32,229 bases of DNA from Lawsonibacter sp. (GCA_022794495.1 JAAWEX010000005.1:1-32229); one strand, 5' to 3'; counted from the first letter of the stretch, positions 1 through 9,684 are shown. A program made the numbers and translations. Notes: a model not told the origin generated them from the sequence alone.

Positions 1-463
1 AGTACGCAGCTTCAGAGTCTGTCATTTCTACCAAAACCTTGCGGAAACGTTCTGCTTCCCCTTCCTTTAGACTCCCTCCTGTCAGCAGGAAATCATACCT
101 GCGGTACACTTCTTCGATGAGCATACAAATCTTTTCCCTTGCCGAGGCAAAGGTATTTGCCTTTATATCTGCAAAGCTTAAAAAGATTACAGGCATACTT
201 CCTTGAAGTTTACGGTATTTCTCACTCTTCCATATGGATAAACCCTTAAACACCTCTCCCTGCCCCGCATATTGTACAGATAAGAATCTCTCCAGCATGT
301 TCATATTCAAGGTCTTGCCAAATCTGCGGGGACGGGTAATCAACGTCACATCGTCCCTGTTTTCCCACCACTGCCTGATAAAATCTGTCTTATCAATATA
401 AAAGTTGTTTTCTGTTATCAGCTTTTCAAAACTCTGAATTCCTATTCCTACGGTTCTTGCCAT
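1..463 (-). CDS. AAA-ATPase-like domain protein (PF09820-type), C-terminus cut by window edge
   Basis: My translation of the minus strand from ATG at 463: MARTVGIGIQSFEKLITENNFYIDKTDFIRQWWENRDDVTLITRPRRFGKTLNMNMLERFL..., with the characteristic FYIDKT...LITRPRRFGKT...NM motif; open to position 1. Confidence 0.85.
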   Translation of the reverse strand, partial: MARTVGIGIQSFEKLITENNFYIDKTDFIRQWWENRDDVTLITRPRRFGKTLNMNMLERFLSVQYAGQGEVFKGLSIWKSEKYRKLQGSMPVIFLSFADIKANTFASAREKICMLIEEVYRRYDFLLTGGSLKEGEAERFRKVLVEMTDSEAAY

Positions 464-533
464 GGCAATATATCTCCCATACTCAAAAGACACTCATTAT
501 ATAAAAACATTCACTAATTCGACCGCAAAAACG

Positions 534-1487
534 CTATATTCCAAACGGCAATGACAACTGCACTATTTCATCTACAGAATTTTCTTCTAACGAATCCGCG
601 TCCACAGAAATATCTGTTTCCCTAGCAGATTCGTCATATTCATCCAATTCATCTATATCATCATTTTGTAATATATTGGACTGTAAGCTCTTTAAAATAT
701 TTTTAATTTCTATTGGAATGTCACTTTCCTGCATCACTTCTAATATATCATCTTTACTTAGATTCAACCTCATCTCAGCATTAAGCCAATTAAAAATCTG
801 CTTTAATGCCTCTTTACCCATTCCTATTTTTTTATATGTTTCTTTGTCATCATACTCCTCATATCTCATCCTGATTTTTTCAGCTTCGCGCTTCACCTCA
901 TTATTATTTCTATACTCCTGTAAATTTAAAATCAGACTTGCCTTAAAAATGCTGTCTTCTAAATTATCATCATACTTATATCGCGACATAACAATCGTAT
1001 TTTTCAATGAATCAAAAATTTTTCTTTCTATCTGGTCAATAGACGGGATACCGTCACTTTGAGAATATTTTTTAAAAAGTGCCCTATTGATTAACTCGCC
1101 ATTTAATAAATAATTTTCTATTTCATACATCTCTAAAAGATAAAGTTGAACACTTTTTGATTTTCCATAATCAACTAATTTTTGTTTCCATTCATCAGGT
1201 AATCCATCACTATCCCGAATAAATATAATATCAATATCCTTGTTTAAAAAATCTTTTAATAATGGCTTAATTTGGAAAGGCATTTTATCATCTTTACTTC
1301 TCCCCTTATGTATTGATACTGTGTTCGCCCCATAAAAAACTTTAGTCCCCAGGATTTTGTCTGCCGTTTCCCATATTTCAACATTAGCATCTTCTATAAA
1401 AACCATCTTCCCACTGATAACAGATTTTGCCAATTCATAATTATCAAGTTGCGCTATCTGCTCATCGACATCTTCTTTTGCCGACAC
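534..1487 (-). CDS. TOPRIM/DUF4435-like C-terminal portion of an AAA/OLD-type ATPase, probably 5'-truncated
   Basis: 317 aa ORF; KMVFIEDANVEIWE..., FIRDSDGLPDEW and EIENYLL resemble the acidic motifs of TOPRIM-like domains that normally follow an AAA ATPase domain; no Walker A/B is present. AT-rich compared with the flank. Confidence 0.5.
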   Translation of the reverse strand: MSAKEDVDEQIAQLDNYELAKSVISGKMVFIEDANVEIWETADKILGTKVFYGANTVSIHKGRSKDDKMPFQIKPLLKDFLNKDIDIIFIRDSDGLPDEWKQKLVDYGKSKSVQLYLLEMYEIENYLLNGELINRALFKKYSQSDGIPSIDQIERKIFDSLKNTIVMSRYKYDDNLEDSIFKASLILNLQEYRNNNEVKREAEKIRMRYEEYDDKETYKKIGMGKEALKQIFNWLNAEMRLNLSKDDILEVMQESDIPIEIKNILKSLQSNILQNDDIDELDEYDESARETDISVDADSLEENSVDEIVQLSLPFGI

Positions 1488-3816
1488 ACTCCGCCTTTTT
1501 GGCGGCTGTAGTCTTTTTTGTTGTGCTTTTCTTTGCCGCCGTCTTCTTCTTCTCCGCCGCAGTCTTTTTCGTGGCAGTCTTCTTTGTGGTGGCTTTCTTC
1601 ACGTCGGCGGATTTTTTTGGCTTCTCCTCCGCCTCCGCGGCGGGGGGCTCCCCCCCGGCGGCGGGCTTCTTCCAGCCTCCCCGCTTCTCCTCGGGGGTAA
1701 AGTTGGAGCACTTCTCGTTGATGCAGAAGGGCTTTTTCGCCCCCCGGCCCGCCTTTTTGAACATGGTCTGACCGCAGACGGGACAGTTGTCCTTTACCGG
1801 CACGTCCCAGGTCATAAAGTCACACTTACTGGTCTCCTCCTTGCCGGTGTGCCGCTCACAGCAGTAAAAGGTGTACTGCTTCCCCGTCTTTTTCGATTTC
1901 CCGGTGCGCTTGAGCAGCCGTCCCCCGCAGATGGGGCACTTTCCCGGCATCTCCACCACCAGGGGCATTGTAAAATCGCACTCCGGCCAGCCGGGGCAGG
2001 CCAGGAACCGGCCGAACCGGCCCGACTTGATGACAAGGTTCCGGCCGCACTGGGGACAGACCTCCTCCGACACCTCGTCGGGCACCTTGATCCGCTCCCC
2101 GTCCAACTCCTGCTCCGCCTTTTTCAGCTCAGCGTCGAACCCGCTGTAAAAATCCGCCAGGAGGGCCTTCCAGTCGGCCGTCCCCTCCTCCACCTTGTCC
2201 AGCCGCTGCTCCATCTGGGCGGTGAAGTCATAGTCCACAATATCGTTAAACTTCTCCTTCATCAGTCCGGTGACCACCTCCCCCAGAGGGGTGGGCCGCA
2301 GGGCCTTGCCGCCCTCCTTCACCACATACTCCCGGTTCATAATGGTGGAGATGGTGGGAGCGTAGGTGGAGGGCCGGCCGATCCCCTGCTCCTCCAGGGC
2401 CCGGATGAGGGTGGCCTCGGAGTATCGGGCGGGGGGCTGGGTGAAGTGCTGGTTTTTTGTCAGTCTCTTGTGGGTGAGGGGCTCCCCCTCCTTCAGGTCG
2501 GGAAGGGGGGACGACCTCTTTTCCTCCTCCTCGTCGTCCCGGCCCTCCTCATAGACGGCGGTAAAGCCGGAGAACCTCAGGGAGGAGTGGCTGGCCCGGA
2601 AAATATAACCGCTGTTCTCCACATCAATGGACAGGCTGTCGTAAACGGCGTTGGCCATCTGGCAGGCCAGGAACCGGGACCAGATCAGCTTATAGAGTCT
2701 GAACTGCTCGCTGGTCAGGTCCTTCTTAATGTCCTCGGGGACCAGGGTCACATCGGAGGGCCGGATGGCCTCGTGGGCGTCCTGGGCGTTGCCCTTGGTC
2801 TTGTACGCCCGGGGCTGGGCGGGGCAGTAGCTCCCGCCGTACCGCTGACTGATAAAGCTCCGGGCGGCGGCCACCGCCTCGTCAGACAGGCGCAGGGAGT
2901 CGGTACGCATATAGGTAATCAGACCCACGGCGCCCTGGCCGCCGATGTCGATCCCCTCATAGAGCTGCTGAGCCACCGCCATGGTCCGGGCGGGGGACAT
3001 GTTCAGCTTGCGGGAGGCCTCCTGCTGGAGGGTGGAGGTGGTAAAGGGGGGTGCGGGCTGACGGTTCTTCTCCTGCCGCTTCACCCTGGCCACCGACCAG
3101 GCCCCTTTTGCCACCGCATCCATCACAGCCTGGGCCTCTGCCTCGCTGTTCAGCTCCATCTTCTTTTCCCGGCCGTGGAACTGGGCCTTGAAGGCGCCCA
3201 GATTGGGGGCCGCCCGCTCCAGATCGGCCTCGATGGACCAGTATTCCTGGGGGACGAAGGCCCGGATCTCCAGCTCCCGTTCTACCACCAGCCGGGTGGC
3301 AACGGACTGCACCCGCCCGGCGGACAGCCCCCGGCGGATCTTCTTCCACAGCAGGGGGGAGAGCTGGTAGCCCACAATGCGGTCCAGAATGCGCCGGGCC
3401 TGCTGGGCGTCCACCAGGTTCTGGTCGATGGCCCGGGGGGCGGCGATGGACTGGTTGACCACGTTCTTTGTGATCTCGTTGAAGGTCACCCGGTAGGTCT
3501 TGTCGTCGGGGATGTTCAGCAGCTCCTTCAGGTGCCAGGAGATGGCCTCCCCCTCACGGTCAGGGTCGGTGGCCAGGTAGACCTTGTCCGACCGCTTGGC
3601 CGCCTTTTTCAGGTCGCTGATGACGTCCTCCTTGCCCTTGATGGGCTGGTAGTCGGGGACAAAGCCCCCCTCGATGTCCACGCTCAGCTTGCTCTTGGGC
3701 AGGTCCCGGACATGGCCCATGGACGCCTTCACCTCATACCCCGCCCCCAGATACTTTCCGATGGTCTTGGCCTTGGACGGGGACTCTACAATGACTAAGT
3801 CAGTTTTATTTGCCAC
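1462..3816 (-). CDS. topA: DNA topoisomerase I
   Basis: 784 aa; LVIVESPSKAKTIGKYLG, DPDREGEAISWHL, active-site ITYMRTDS, C-terminal CxxC zinc-ribbon repeats and a Lys/Ala/Thr-rich tail. Confidence 0.97.
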   Translation of the reverse strand: MANKTDLVIVESPSKAKTIGKYLGAGYEVKASMGHVRDLPKSKLSVDIEGGFVPDYQPIKGKEDVISDLKKAAKRSDKVYLATDPDREGEAISWHLKELLNIPDDKTYRVTFNEITKNVVNQSIAAPRAIDQNLVDAQQARRILDRIVGYQLSPLLWKKIRRGLSAGRVQSVATRLVVERELEIRAFVPQEYWSIEADLERAAPNLGAFKAQFHGREKKMELNSEAEAQAVMDAVAKGAWSVARVKRQEKNRQPAPPFTTSTLQQEASRKLNMSPARTMAVAQQLYEGIDIGGQGAVGLITYMRTDSLRLSDEAVAAARSFISQRYGGSYCPAQPRAYKTKGNAQDAHEAIRPSDVTLVPEDIKKDLTSEQFRLYKLIWSRFLACQMANAVYDSLSIDVENSGYIFRASHSSLRFSGFTAVYEEGRDDEEEEKRSSPLPDLKEGEPLTHKRLTKNQHFTQPPARYSEATLIRALEEQGIGRPSTYAPTISTIMNREYVVKEGGKALRPTPLGEVVTGLMKEKFNDIVDYDFTAQMEQRLDKVEEGTADWKALLADFYSGFDAELKKAEQELDGERIKVPDEVSEEVCPQCGRNLVIKSGRFGRFLACPGWPECDFTMPLVVEMPGKCPICGGRLLKRTGKSKKTGKQYTFYCCERHTGKEETSKCDFMTWDVPVKDNCPVCGQTMFKKAGRGAKKPFCINEKCSNFTPEEKRGGWKKPAAGGEPPAAEAEEKPKKSADVKKATTKKTATKKTAAEKKKTAAKKSTTKKTTAAKKAECVGKRRCR

Positions 3817-3929
3817 TTTGGATTACCTCCAGAGATTGATTACTTACTGTTTTCCCGCATCGTGTAGGGCAAGGGCTCTGCCCTTCATCACATATATGGA
3901 AGGGCAGCCTTTGGCCTGACGGGCCGAAA

Positions 3930-5153
3930 TTACCCCTCCAGCTCCACCGCCGCTATAAACCGCCGGCCCGGCCGCTCCTCCACGGCCCCCTGAACCTGGA
4001 GCATGGTGAGGGCGGACAGCACCCGTTTGGCGGGAATCTGGGTTTTCTCCACCAGCTCGTCGGCGGTGAGGGCCGACTTGGCCGCCGCCGTCAGGATCGC
4101 CAGCTCATCATCGGTAAAACGGGACCTCTGCCGGGCGCGGGGGACCAGCTCCCGCCTGGGGGCATCTGTTTTTTTCTCTGCCTGCGGGGCGGAGGGTCTT
4201 TCGGCCCGGGGCTTGTCCGCCGACAGTCTGGCCGCTGCCACCGCCGGGGACAGGGGGGCCACGGCGGCCAGCTTCACGGGGAACAGGTCCACATAGTCCT
4301 CTAAAATATCCCTGGCGTTCTCCACCAGTCTGGCCTTGCCGTCGTGGATCAGGCGGTTGGTTCCCCTGGAGCGCTTCTCGTCCAGGCCCACAGGGATGGC
4401 GTACACCTCCCGGCCCTGCTCCAGAGCGTGGTTGACGGTGAGCATGGTGCCTCCTGTGCTTTCGCACTCCATAGCCAGCACTCCCAGGCACAGGCCGCTT
4501 AGAATCCGGTTGCGCAGGGGGAAATGATCCCCCTTGTGGGGCGTCCCCGGCGGGTACTCCGAGATAAGCGCCCCCGCGGCGGCCACATCGGCATACAGAT
4601 AGCGGTTCTCATAGGGGAATACCACATCCACCCCGCCGGCCAGCACGGACACCGCCGGCTTTCCCGCCTTAAGGGCACCCCGGACCGCGTGGCAGTCCAC
4701 CCCCTCGGCCATGCCGGACACCACCAGCGCGCCGCTGGAGGCCAGGTCCATGCCAAACCGCTCGGCCCATTCCCGTCCTCTCAGGGAACACTTGCGCATC
4801 CCCACCACGGCCACAGCCGGCTCCTCGTCAAAGCGGAAGACCTTTCCCTTGATATACAGCACCGCCGGAGGTGCTGCGATCTGCCGCAGGCGCTGGGGAT
4901 AGCCGGCGTCCTGAAAGGTCATAATCCGCAGGCCGATCCGGTCACAGTCACCTAAAATTTTGTTGGGCTCGTCCATGCTCTTGTCCAGCAGCGACTGCCT
5001 GGCAAAGGGGGTCAGAGGCAGGGACTCATAGTCCTCTCCCCCGGCGTAGTAGGCCCGCTCCGGCGTGCTGAAGTGATCCAGCACCGCCAGCGCTCCCGCC
5101 GGGCCCAGCCCCTTTCGGGTGGTCAGCCAGAGCCAGTATTTCAGTTCCGCCAT
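3930..5153 (-). CDS. dprA: DNA-processing protein DprA
   Basis: 407 aa; Rossmann-like VVGMRKCSLRGREWAERFGMDLASSGALVVSGMAEGVD, SEYPPG, FPLRNRILSGL; C-terminal winged-helix-like region. Confidence 0.96.
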   Translation of the reverse strand: MAELKYWLWLTTRKGLGPAGALAVLDHFSTPERAYYAGGEDYESLPLTPFARQSLLDKSMDEPNKILGDCDRIGLRIMTFQDAGYPQRLRQIAAPPAVLYIKGKVFRFDEEPAVAVVGMRKCSLRGREWAERFGMDLASSGALVVSGMAEGVDCHAVRGALKAGKPAVSVLAGGVDVVFPYENRYLYADVAAAGALISEYPPGTPHKGDHFPLRNRILSGLCLGVLAMECESTGGTMLTVNHALEQGREVYAIPVGLDEKRSRGTNRLIHDGKARLVENARDILEDYVDLFPVKLAAVAPLSPAVAAARLSADKPRAERPSAPQAEKKTDAPRRELVPRARQRSRFTDDELAILTAAAKSALTADELVEKTQIPAKRVLSALTMLQVQGAVEERPGRRFIAAVELEG

Positions 5154-5233
5154 GGAGCACGCCTTCTCTCAAAAATATTCTTTACAAATCTCCCCATCCA
5201 CGGTATGGTTATACTTGGAAGGGGAGAAATTCA

Positions 5234-6490
5234 ATGTGTTCACGTCAATCCGTCCGCCCCTGGCTGGTGTGCCTGGGCGGGGCTGTTATGTTCTTTGTCG
5301 CAATCGGGCTGGGCAGCAACCTGTATTCTGTCTACCAGCCCTACATTATCGTCCAAAACGGCTTTACCAATACCCAGGCCGCATGGATTGTCACCACCCG
5401 CAGCCTGTTCATCGTTCTGGGCATGTTCACCGCCGGATGGCTGTGCGCCCGCCTGGGCATCCGGAGCACCGTGACGGCGGCTATGCTGCTGATGGCCCTG
5501 TCCCGGTTCCAGTTTGGCGCCGCCCGCACCCTGCCCGCCTATCTGGCGGCGGCGGCGGTCACCGGGCTGGCCTACAGCTGGGGCGGGATGATCCCCCTGT
5601 CTCTGCTTATCAACCGCTGGTTCCAGGACCGGAACACCTTCGCCCTGGGGCTGGCCTCGGCCAGCAGCGGCCTGGCCACCATCCTCCTGCCCGCCCCCAT
5701 CACCTGGCTCATCCAGTCCTGGGGGCTGCGGGAGGCCTTCTGGGCTGAGTCCGCCTTCGTCCTCGTTCTGGCCAGAGTGGTGCATCTTCTGGTCCGGGAC
5801 GACCCGGCCCGGCTGGGTCTGGAGCCCTACCGCATAACGGAGGACCGGGAGCCGGACCGGACCCCGGTTCTCCATCCCGCGCCTGCGGGGATGACCCCGC
5901 TGTACTGGGGGCTGTTTCTGGCGGCGGTATTTCTCATCGGCGCCCCCACAGGCATCGGCATCAGCAACATCGGCGTCCTCTTTGTCACCGAGGGCTTCGA
6001 CGCCGCCACAGTGGCCCTGCTGGTCTCCTGCGTGGGGCTGGCCATGATTCCGGGAAAAATGATCTACGGCGAGCTGGCCGACCGGCTGGGAGGCAGGCTG
6101 TCCAGCCTGCTGCTCTGCGGCGTGTCGCTGCTGTCCTACGCGCTGCTCTGTCTGTCCGGCAGCGGCAGCAAGCCGGCGGCCCTCGCCGCCGTTCTCGCCT
6201 TTGGACTGGGGCTCCCCATCAGCAATGTCTCCTTCTCCGTGTGGTGCCAGGACTTTCTGGGGGACAGCGGCTTTGCCAAAGGGCTGAAATGGAGCCAGAC
6301 TCTCTATGCCCTGGGCATCGTCGCCCTGGCGCCTCTCCCCGGCTGGCTGGCCGACCGGACGGGCAGCTATATCCCATCCTATGTCCTCTTCTTTATGATG
6401 ATGGCGGCGGCCTCTGTGTTCATCCTCCTGACCTACCGGCGGACCGGGTCGGGCAGACGGCCGGTCAGCGGGCCAGCTCCCAGAGGATGA
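5234..6490 (+). CDS. MFS transporter (OxlT/monocarboxylate-like)
   Basis: 418 aa, about 12 hydrophobic segments, internal MFS loops (DRLGGR, WLADRTGSY); RBS ggggag upstream of ATG. Confidence 0.88.
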   Translation: MCSRQSVRPWLVCLGGAVMFFVAIGLGSNLYSVYQPYIIVQNGFTNTQAAWIVTTRSLFIVLGMFTAGWLCARLGIRSTVTAAMLLMALSRFQFGAARTLPAYLAAAAVTGLAYSWGGMIPLSLLINRWFQDRNTFALGLASASSGLATILLPAPITWLIQSWGLREAFWAESAFVLVLARVVHLLVRDDPARLGLEPYRITEDREPDRTPVLHPAPAGMTPLYWGLFLAAVFLIGAPTGIGISNIGVLFVTEGFDAATVALLVSCVGLAMIPGKMIYGELADRLGGRLSSLLLCGVSLLSYALLCLSGSGSKPAALAAVLAFGLGLPISNVSFSVWCQDFLGDSGFAKGLKWSQTLYALGIVALAPLPGWLADRTGSYIPSYVLFFMMMAAASVFILLTYRRTGSGRRPVSGPAPRG

Positions 6491-7217
6491 CTGCCGCGGC
6501 CACCGCGGCGTTCAGCGACTCACACCGCTCCCGCATGGGGATCTTAATGGTTTTTTCACTCAGGCGCAGCAGCTCCTGCGAGACGCCCCCGCCCTCGCTT
6601 CCAATCACCACGGCACAGCGGTCCAGCCGGACCGCCTTCACATCCACGGTATCCTCCCGCAGGGCGGTGGCATACAGGGGCAGCCCAGACCGCTTCAGAA
6701 GACCGGGCAGCTCCTCCGCCGCCGCCTCATATACCGGCAGCCGGAAACAGGCCCCCATGGTGGCCCGTACGGTCTTGGGGGAGAAGGGGTCGGCACAGCG
6801 GTTGGTCAAAATCAAGCCGTCCGCCCCCAGCGCGTCGGCGGTGCGCCAGATCGTCCCCACATTTCCCGGATCCTGAAGGCCGTCCAGCACCAGCCAGCGC
6901 CTCCCCTCCAGCCGTTCCGGCGGGGTCAGATCAGGCATAGCGGCCAGAAACAGCACCCCTTGGGGAGTCCTGGTGTCGCAGAGGCTGTTCAGCAGGTCCT
7001 CCGGCACCTCCGCCCTCCACAGGCCCTCCAGTCCGGGCAGGTCGGTCCCTTGGGCCGTCACCACCGCCTCTATGGCGGCTCCCGCTTTCAGCGCTTCGGC
7101 CAGCAGCTTGGGCCCCTCGCCGAAGAAAAGGCCGCTGCTCCGGCGGAACTCCCGGTCTGACGTCAGCCTGCGGATGCGCTTAATCAGCTTGTTGTTCCGG
7201 CTGGTGATCATTTCCAC
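6465..7217 (-). CDS. TrmH/SpoU-family RNA methyltransferase
   Basis: 250 aa; SpoU motifs LDGLQDPGNVGTIWRTADALGADGLIL, VVIGSEGGGVS, IPMRERCESLNAAVAAAVILWE. Confidence 0.95.
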   Translation of the reverse strand: MEMITSRNNKLIKRIRRLTSDREFRRSSGLFFGEGPKLLAEALKAGAAIEAVVTAQGTDLPGLEGLWRAEVPEDLLNSLCDTRTPQGVLFLAAMPDLTPPERLEGRRWLVLDGLQDPGNVGTIWRTADALGADGLILTNRCADPFSPKTVRATMGACFRLPVYEAAAEELPGLLKRSGLPLYATALREDTVDVKAVRLDRCAVVIGSEGGGVSQELLRLSEKTIKIPMRERCESLNAAVAAAVILWELAR

Positions 7218-7251
7218 GGCGGCCTCTCCTCTCTCCGGACGCGATTCTTAT

Positions 7252-7280
7252 ATAATAAAGGTATCCCCTCCTGTTGTCAA
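7252..7280 (-). promoter_or_regulatory. sigma-70/sigma-A type promoter for the TrmH-family gene
   Basis: Minus strand TTGACA - 17 nt - TATTAT (complement tgtcaa at 7275-7280, ataata at 7252-7257). Confidence 0.75.
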
Positions 7281-7328
7281 GGAAAGATTTTGCAGAAGCG
7301 GGGACCGGGGCGGCACAGAAGCCGCCTC

Positions 7329-8114
7329 CTACAGGATCTCCCCCTCGAACACCGTCCTTGCGGGGCCGGTCATCAGAACGGCCTCCCCCCGCCGCTCCAG
7401 GGCCAGCACCCCCCCGGGCAGGCAGGCCTCCACCCGGCCATCGCACCGCCCCTCCGCCCAGGCCGCCCCGAAGGCGGCGCAGGCCCCGGTGCCGCAGGCC
7501 AGAGTGATTCCGCTCCCCCGCTCCCACACCCGGATATCCAGATGGGTCCGGTCCGGGCAGGATACGAACTCGATATTCCGCCGCTCCCCCAGGGCGGGGT
7601 GGCGCTCCAGAAGGGGCCCCAGCCACTCCAGGTCGATTGTCTCGGGCTTCGCGCAGAAAATGACGCCATGGGGATTGCCCACATCCACCGGAATCACGGT
7701 GAGGGCCATCCCCGCCGCCGCCAGCTCCACCGGCTGAGCGGGCCGCACCTGCCCCATATCCACCGTCACGGCCGCCACCGTGTCCCCCGTAAGCCGGAGC
7801 TCCAGCTCCCTGGGGCCGGCGTCAGTATCAATAGTGAGGCAGGTCTTTGCGGTGAGCCCCCTGTCGTAAACATATTTTCCCACACAGCGGATCCCGTTGC
7901 CGCACATAGCGCCCCGCGACCCGTCGGCGTTGTACATCTCCATGGTGAAATCCCCGGTTTGGCCCGGCCTGATGCAGATCAGTCCGTCCGAGCCCACGCC
8001 GAAGCGGCGGTCAGACAGCCGGCGGGCCAGATCAGGCAGGTCCGCCGGCGTTCCCTCCAGACAGTTGAGAAAAATATAGTCGTTGCCCAGCCCCTCCATT
8101 TTGGTAAAGCGCAT
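7329..8114 (-). CDS. dapF: diaminopimelate epimerase
   Basis: 261 aa; MRFTKMEGLGNDYIFLN, ADGSRGAMCGNGIRCVGKY, ERGSGITLACGTGACAA with the two catalytic Cys. Confidence 0.97.
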   Translation of the reverse strand: MRFTKMEGLGNDYIFLNCLEGTPADLPDLARRLSDRRFGVGSDGLICIRPGQTGDFTMEMYNADGSRGAMCGNGIRCVGKYVYDRGLTAKTCLTIDTDAGPRELELRLTGDTVAAVTVDMGQVRPAQPVELAAAGMALTVIPVDVGNPHGVIFCAKPETIDLEWLGPLLERHPALGERRNIEFVSCPDRTHLDIRVWERGSGITLACGTGACAAFGAAWAEGRCDGRVEACLPGGVLALERRGEAVLMTGPARTVFEGEIL

Positions 8115-8194
8115 GGCTGATTCCCCCTTTCGGTGTCAGCCTATGCGCAGACGGCAGCAGAAAGACCGGGGGCCGATTGCGGCCTCCGGTCAAA

Positions 8195-8279
8195 TGTAGG
8201 GGCCGCCCCCCCTGGGCGGCCCCCTTTCTTTTCCAAAATATTCCTTCAAGGCGGGCCGCCGAGGGCGGCGGCCCCTACA
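8195..8279. repeat. REP-like palindromic intergenic repeat (TGTAGGGGCCGCC...GGCGGCCCCTACA)
   Basis: 13-bp perfect terminal inverted repeat (8195-8207 / 8267-8279) between glnA and dapF; same termini as 17307-17376. Confidence 0.85.
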
Positions 8280-8288
8280 GGCAGCAGG

Positions 8289-9620
8289 TCAATAGATCAC
8301 CAGATACCGCTCCAGCTCCCAGCTGGATACACGGGTCTGATACTCGTTCCACTCCTTCAGCTTCCCCTTCACATACTGCCGGGCCACATGCTCCCCCAGC
8401 ACATCCAGTACCAGGGCATCCTTCTCCAGCTCTTCCAGAGCGTCCTTCAGGGTGTTGGGCAGGCAATGGATGCCGTGGGCCTCCCGGGTGGCGTCGTCCA
8501 TGGCATAGATGTCGCCGGTGATCTCCGGCGGCGGAGTCAATCCCCGCGCAATGCCGTCCAGGCCGGCGGCCAGGCAGACCGCCACCGCCAGATAGGGGTT
8601 GCAGGAGGGGTCTGGGGAGCGCAGCTCCACCCGTGTGGCCTGGCCCCGGGCGGCGGGGATGCGGATGAGGGCGGAGCGGTTAGAGGCGGACCACGCCCGG
8701 TAGCGGGGGGCCTCGTGGCCCGCGCCCAGCCGCTTATAGGAGTTGACCAGGGGGTTGGTGACGGCGGTGAAGCCCTGGACGTGCTCCAGCAGGCCGGCGA
8801 TGAAGGAGTAGGCCGTCTTTGACAGCTTCCGCTCTCCGTTGGGGTCGTAGAAGACGTTTTTCCCCCCCTTGAACAGGGACATATTCATATGCATCCCGCT
8901 GCCGGCAATCCCGTAGACCGGCTTGGGCATAAAGGTGGCGTGGAGGCCGTTTTTCCGGGCAATGCTCTTGGCCATCAGCTTAAAGGTCATAATCTTGTCC
9001 GCCCCGTCCAGGGCGTTGTTATATTTAAAGTCGATCTCGTGCTGGGCCACGGCGCACTCATGATGGCTGGCCTCAATCTCAAAGCCCATCTGCTCCAGGG
9101 TATGGCTGATCTCCCGCCGGGTGGCCTCGCCGTGGTCCAGGGGGCCCAGGTCGAAATAGCCCGCCTCGTCGTGGGTGCAGGTGGTGGCGTGGCCGTCCTC
9201 GTCCAGCTCAAAGAGGAAAAACTCCAGCTCGGGCCCTACGTTGAACACCTCGAAGCCCATGCTCTCCGCCCGGCGCAGCACCCGGCGCAGCACGCCCCGG
9301 GGGTCGCCCACAAAGGGGGTGCCGTCGGTGTTGTACACGTCGCAGAACATCCGGGCCGTTTTGCCGTTGCTCACGTTCTCCGGCAGGACGATAAAGCTGT
9401 TCAGATCAGGATAGAGGCACTGGTCCGACTCGTGGATCCGGGTAAAGCCCTCGATGGAGGAGCCGTCGAACATAATCTGGTTATTCACCGCCTTCTCCAC
9501 CTGGGAGGCGGTGATGGCCACGTTCTTCATCTGGCCGAAAATATCAGTAAACTGCATCCGGATAAACTCCACGCGCTCTTCCCGGACGATGCGGATAATA
9601 TCCTCTTTTGTGTAGGCCAT
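8289..9620 (-). CDS. glnA: type I glutamine synthetase
   Basis: 443 aa; FTDIFGQMKNV, MFDGSSIEGF, GSGMHMNMSLF, RSALIRIPAARGQATRVELRSPDPSCNPYLA. Confidence 0.97.
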   Translation of the reverse strand: MAYTKEDIIRIVREERVEFIRMQFTDIFGQMKNVAITASQVEKAVNNQIMFDGSSIEGFTRIHESDQCLYPDLNSFIVLPENVSNGKTARMFCDVYNTDGTPFVGDPRGVLRRVLRRAESMGFEVFNVGPELEFFLFELDEDGHATTCTHDEAGYFDLGPLDHGEATRREISHTLEQMGFEIEASHHECAVAQHEIDFKYNNALDGADKIMTFKLMAKSIARKNGLHATFMPKPVYGIAGSGMHMNMSLFKGGKNVFYDPNGERKLSKTAYSFIAGLLEHVQGFTAVTNPLVNSYKRLGAGHEAPRYRAWSASNRSALIRIPAARGQATRVELRSPDPSCNPYLAVAVCLAAGLDGIARGLTPPPEITGDIYAMDDATREAHGIHCLPNTLKDALEELEKDALVLDVLGEHVARQYVKGKLKEWNEYQTRVSSWELERYLVIY

Positions 9621-9654
9621 AGGGTAAAACCTCTCTTCTTTCAGGATGTTCTTT

Positions 9655-9684
9655 AGTATCGCACCGTCCGCCCTGGGTTGTCAA
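9655..9684 (-). promoter_or_regulatory. candidate glnA promoter
   Basis: Minus strand TTGACA (9684-9679) - 18 nt - GATACT (9660-9655). Confidence 0.55.

Noticed and set aside
1500-1660. Low-complexity repeat-like sequence in the topA 3' region
   Set aside because: Encodes the Lys/Ala/Thr-rich TopA tail (KKTATKKTAAEKKKTAAKKSTTKK); coding low complexity, not a separate repeat element.
1849-3798. 649-aa ORF on the + strand opposite topA
   Set aside because: Low-complexity G/L/V/H/D-rich antisense ORF produced by GC-rich codon usage of topA; no RBS or family features.
5187-5215. TATACT upstream of the MFS gene as a promoter
   Set aside because: The -10 looks good but the correctly spaced -35 position (aaatct) does not match consensus; support too weak to list.
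6465-6490. 26-bp convergent overlap of the MFS and TrmH-family 3' ends
   Set aside because: Short tail-to-tail overlaps are common in compact genomes; no evidence of special regulation.
8195-8279. Possible CRISPR or tRNA-like structure
   Set aside because: A palindromic REP-like element with no regularly spaced direct repeats; no tRNA arms recognised.
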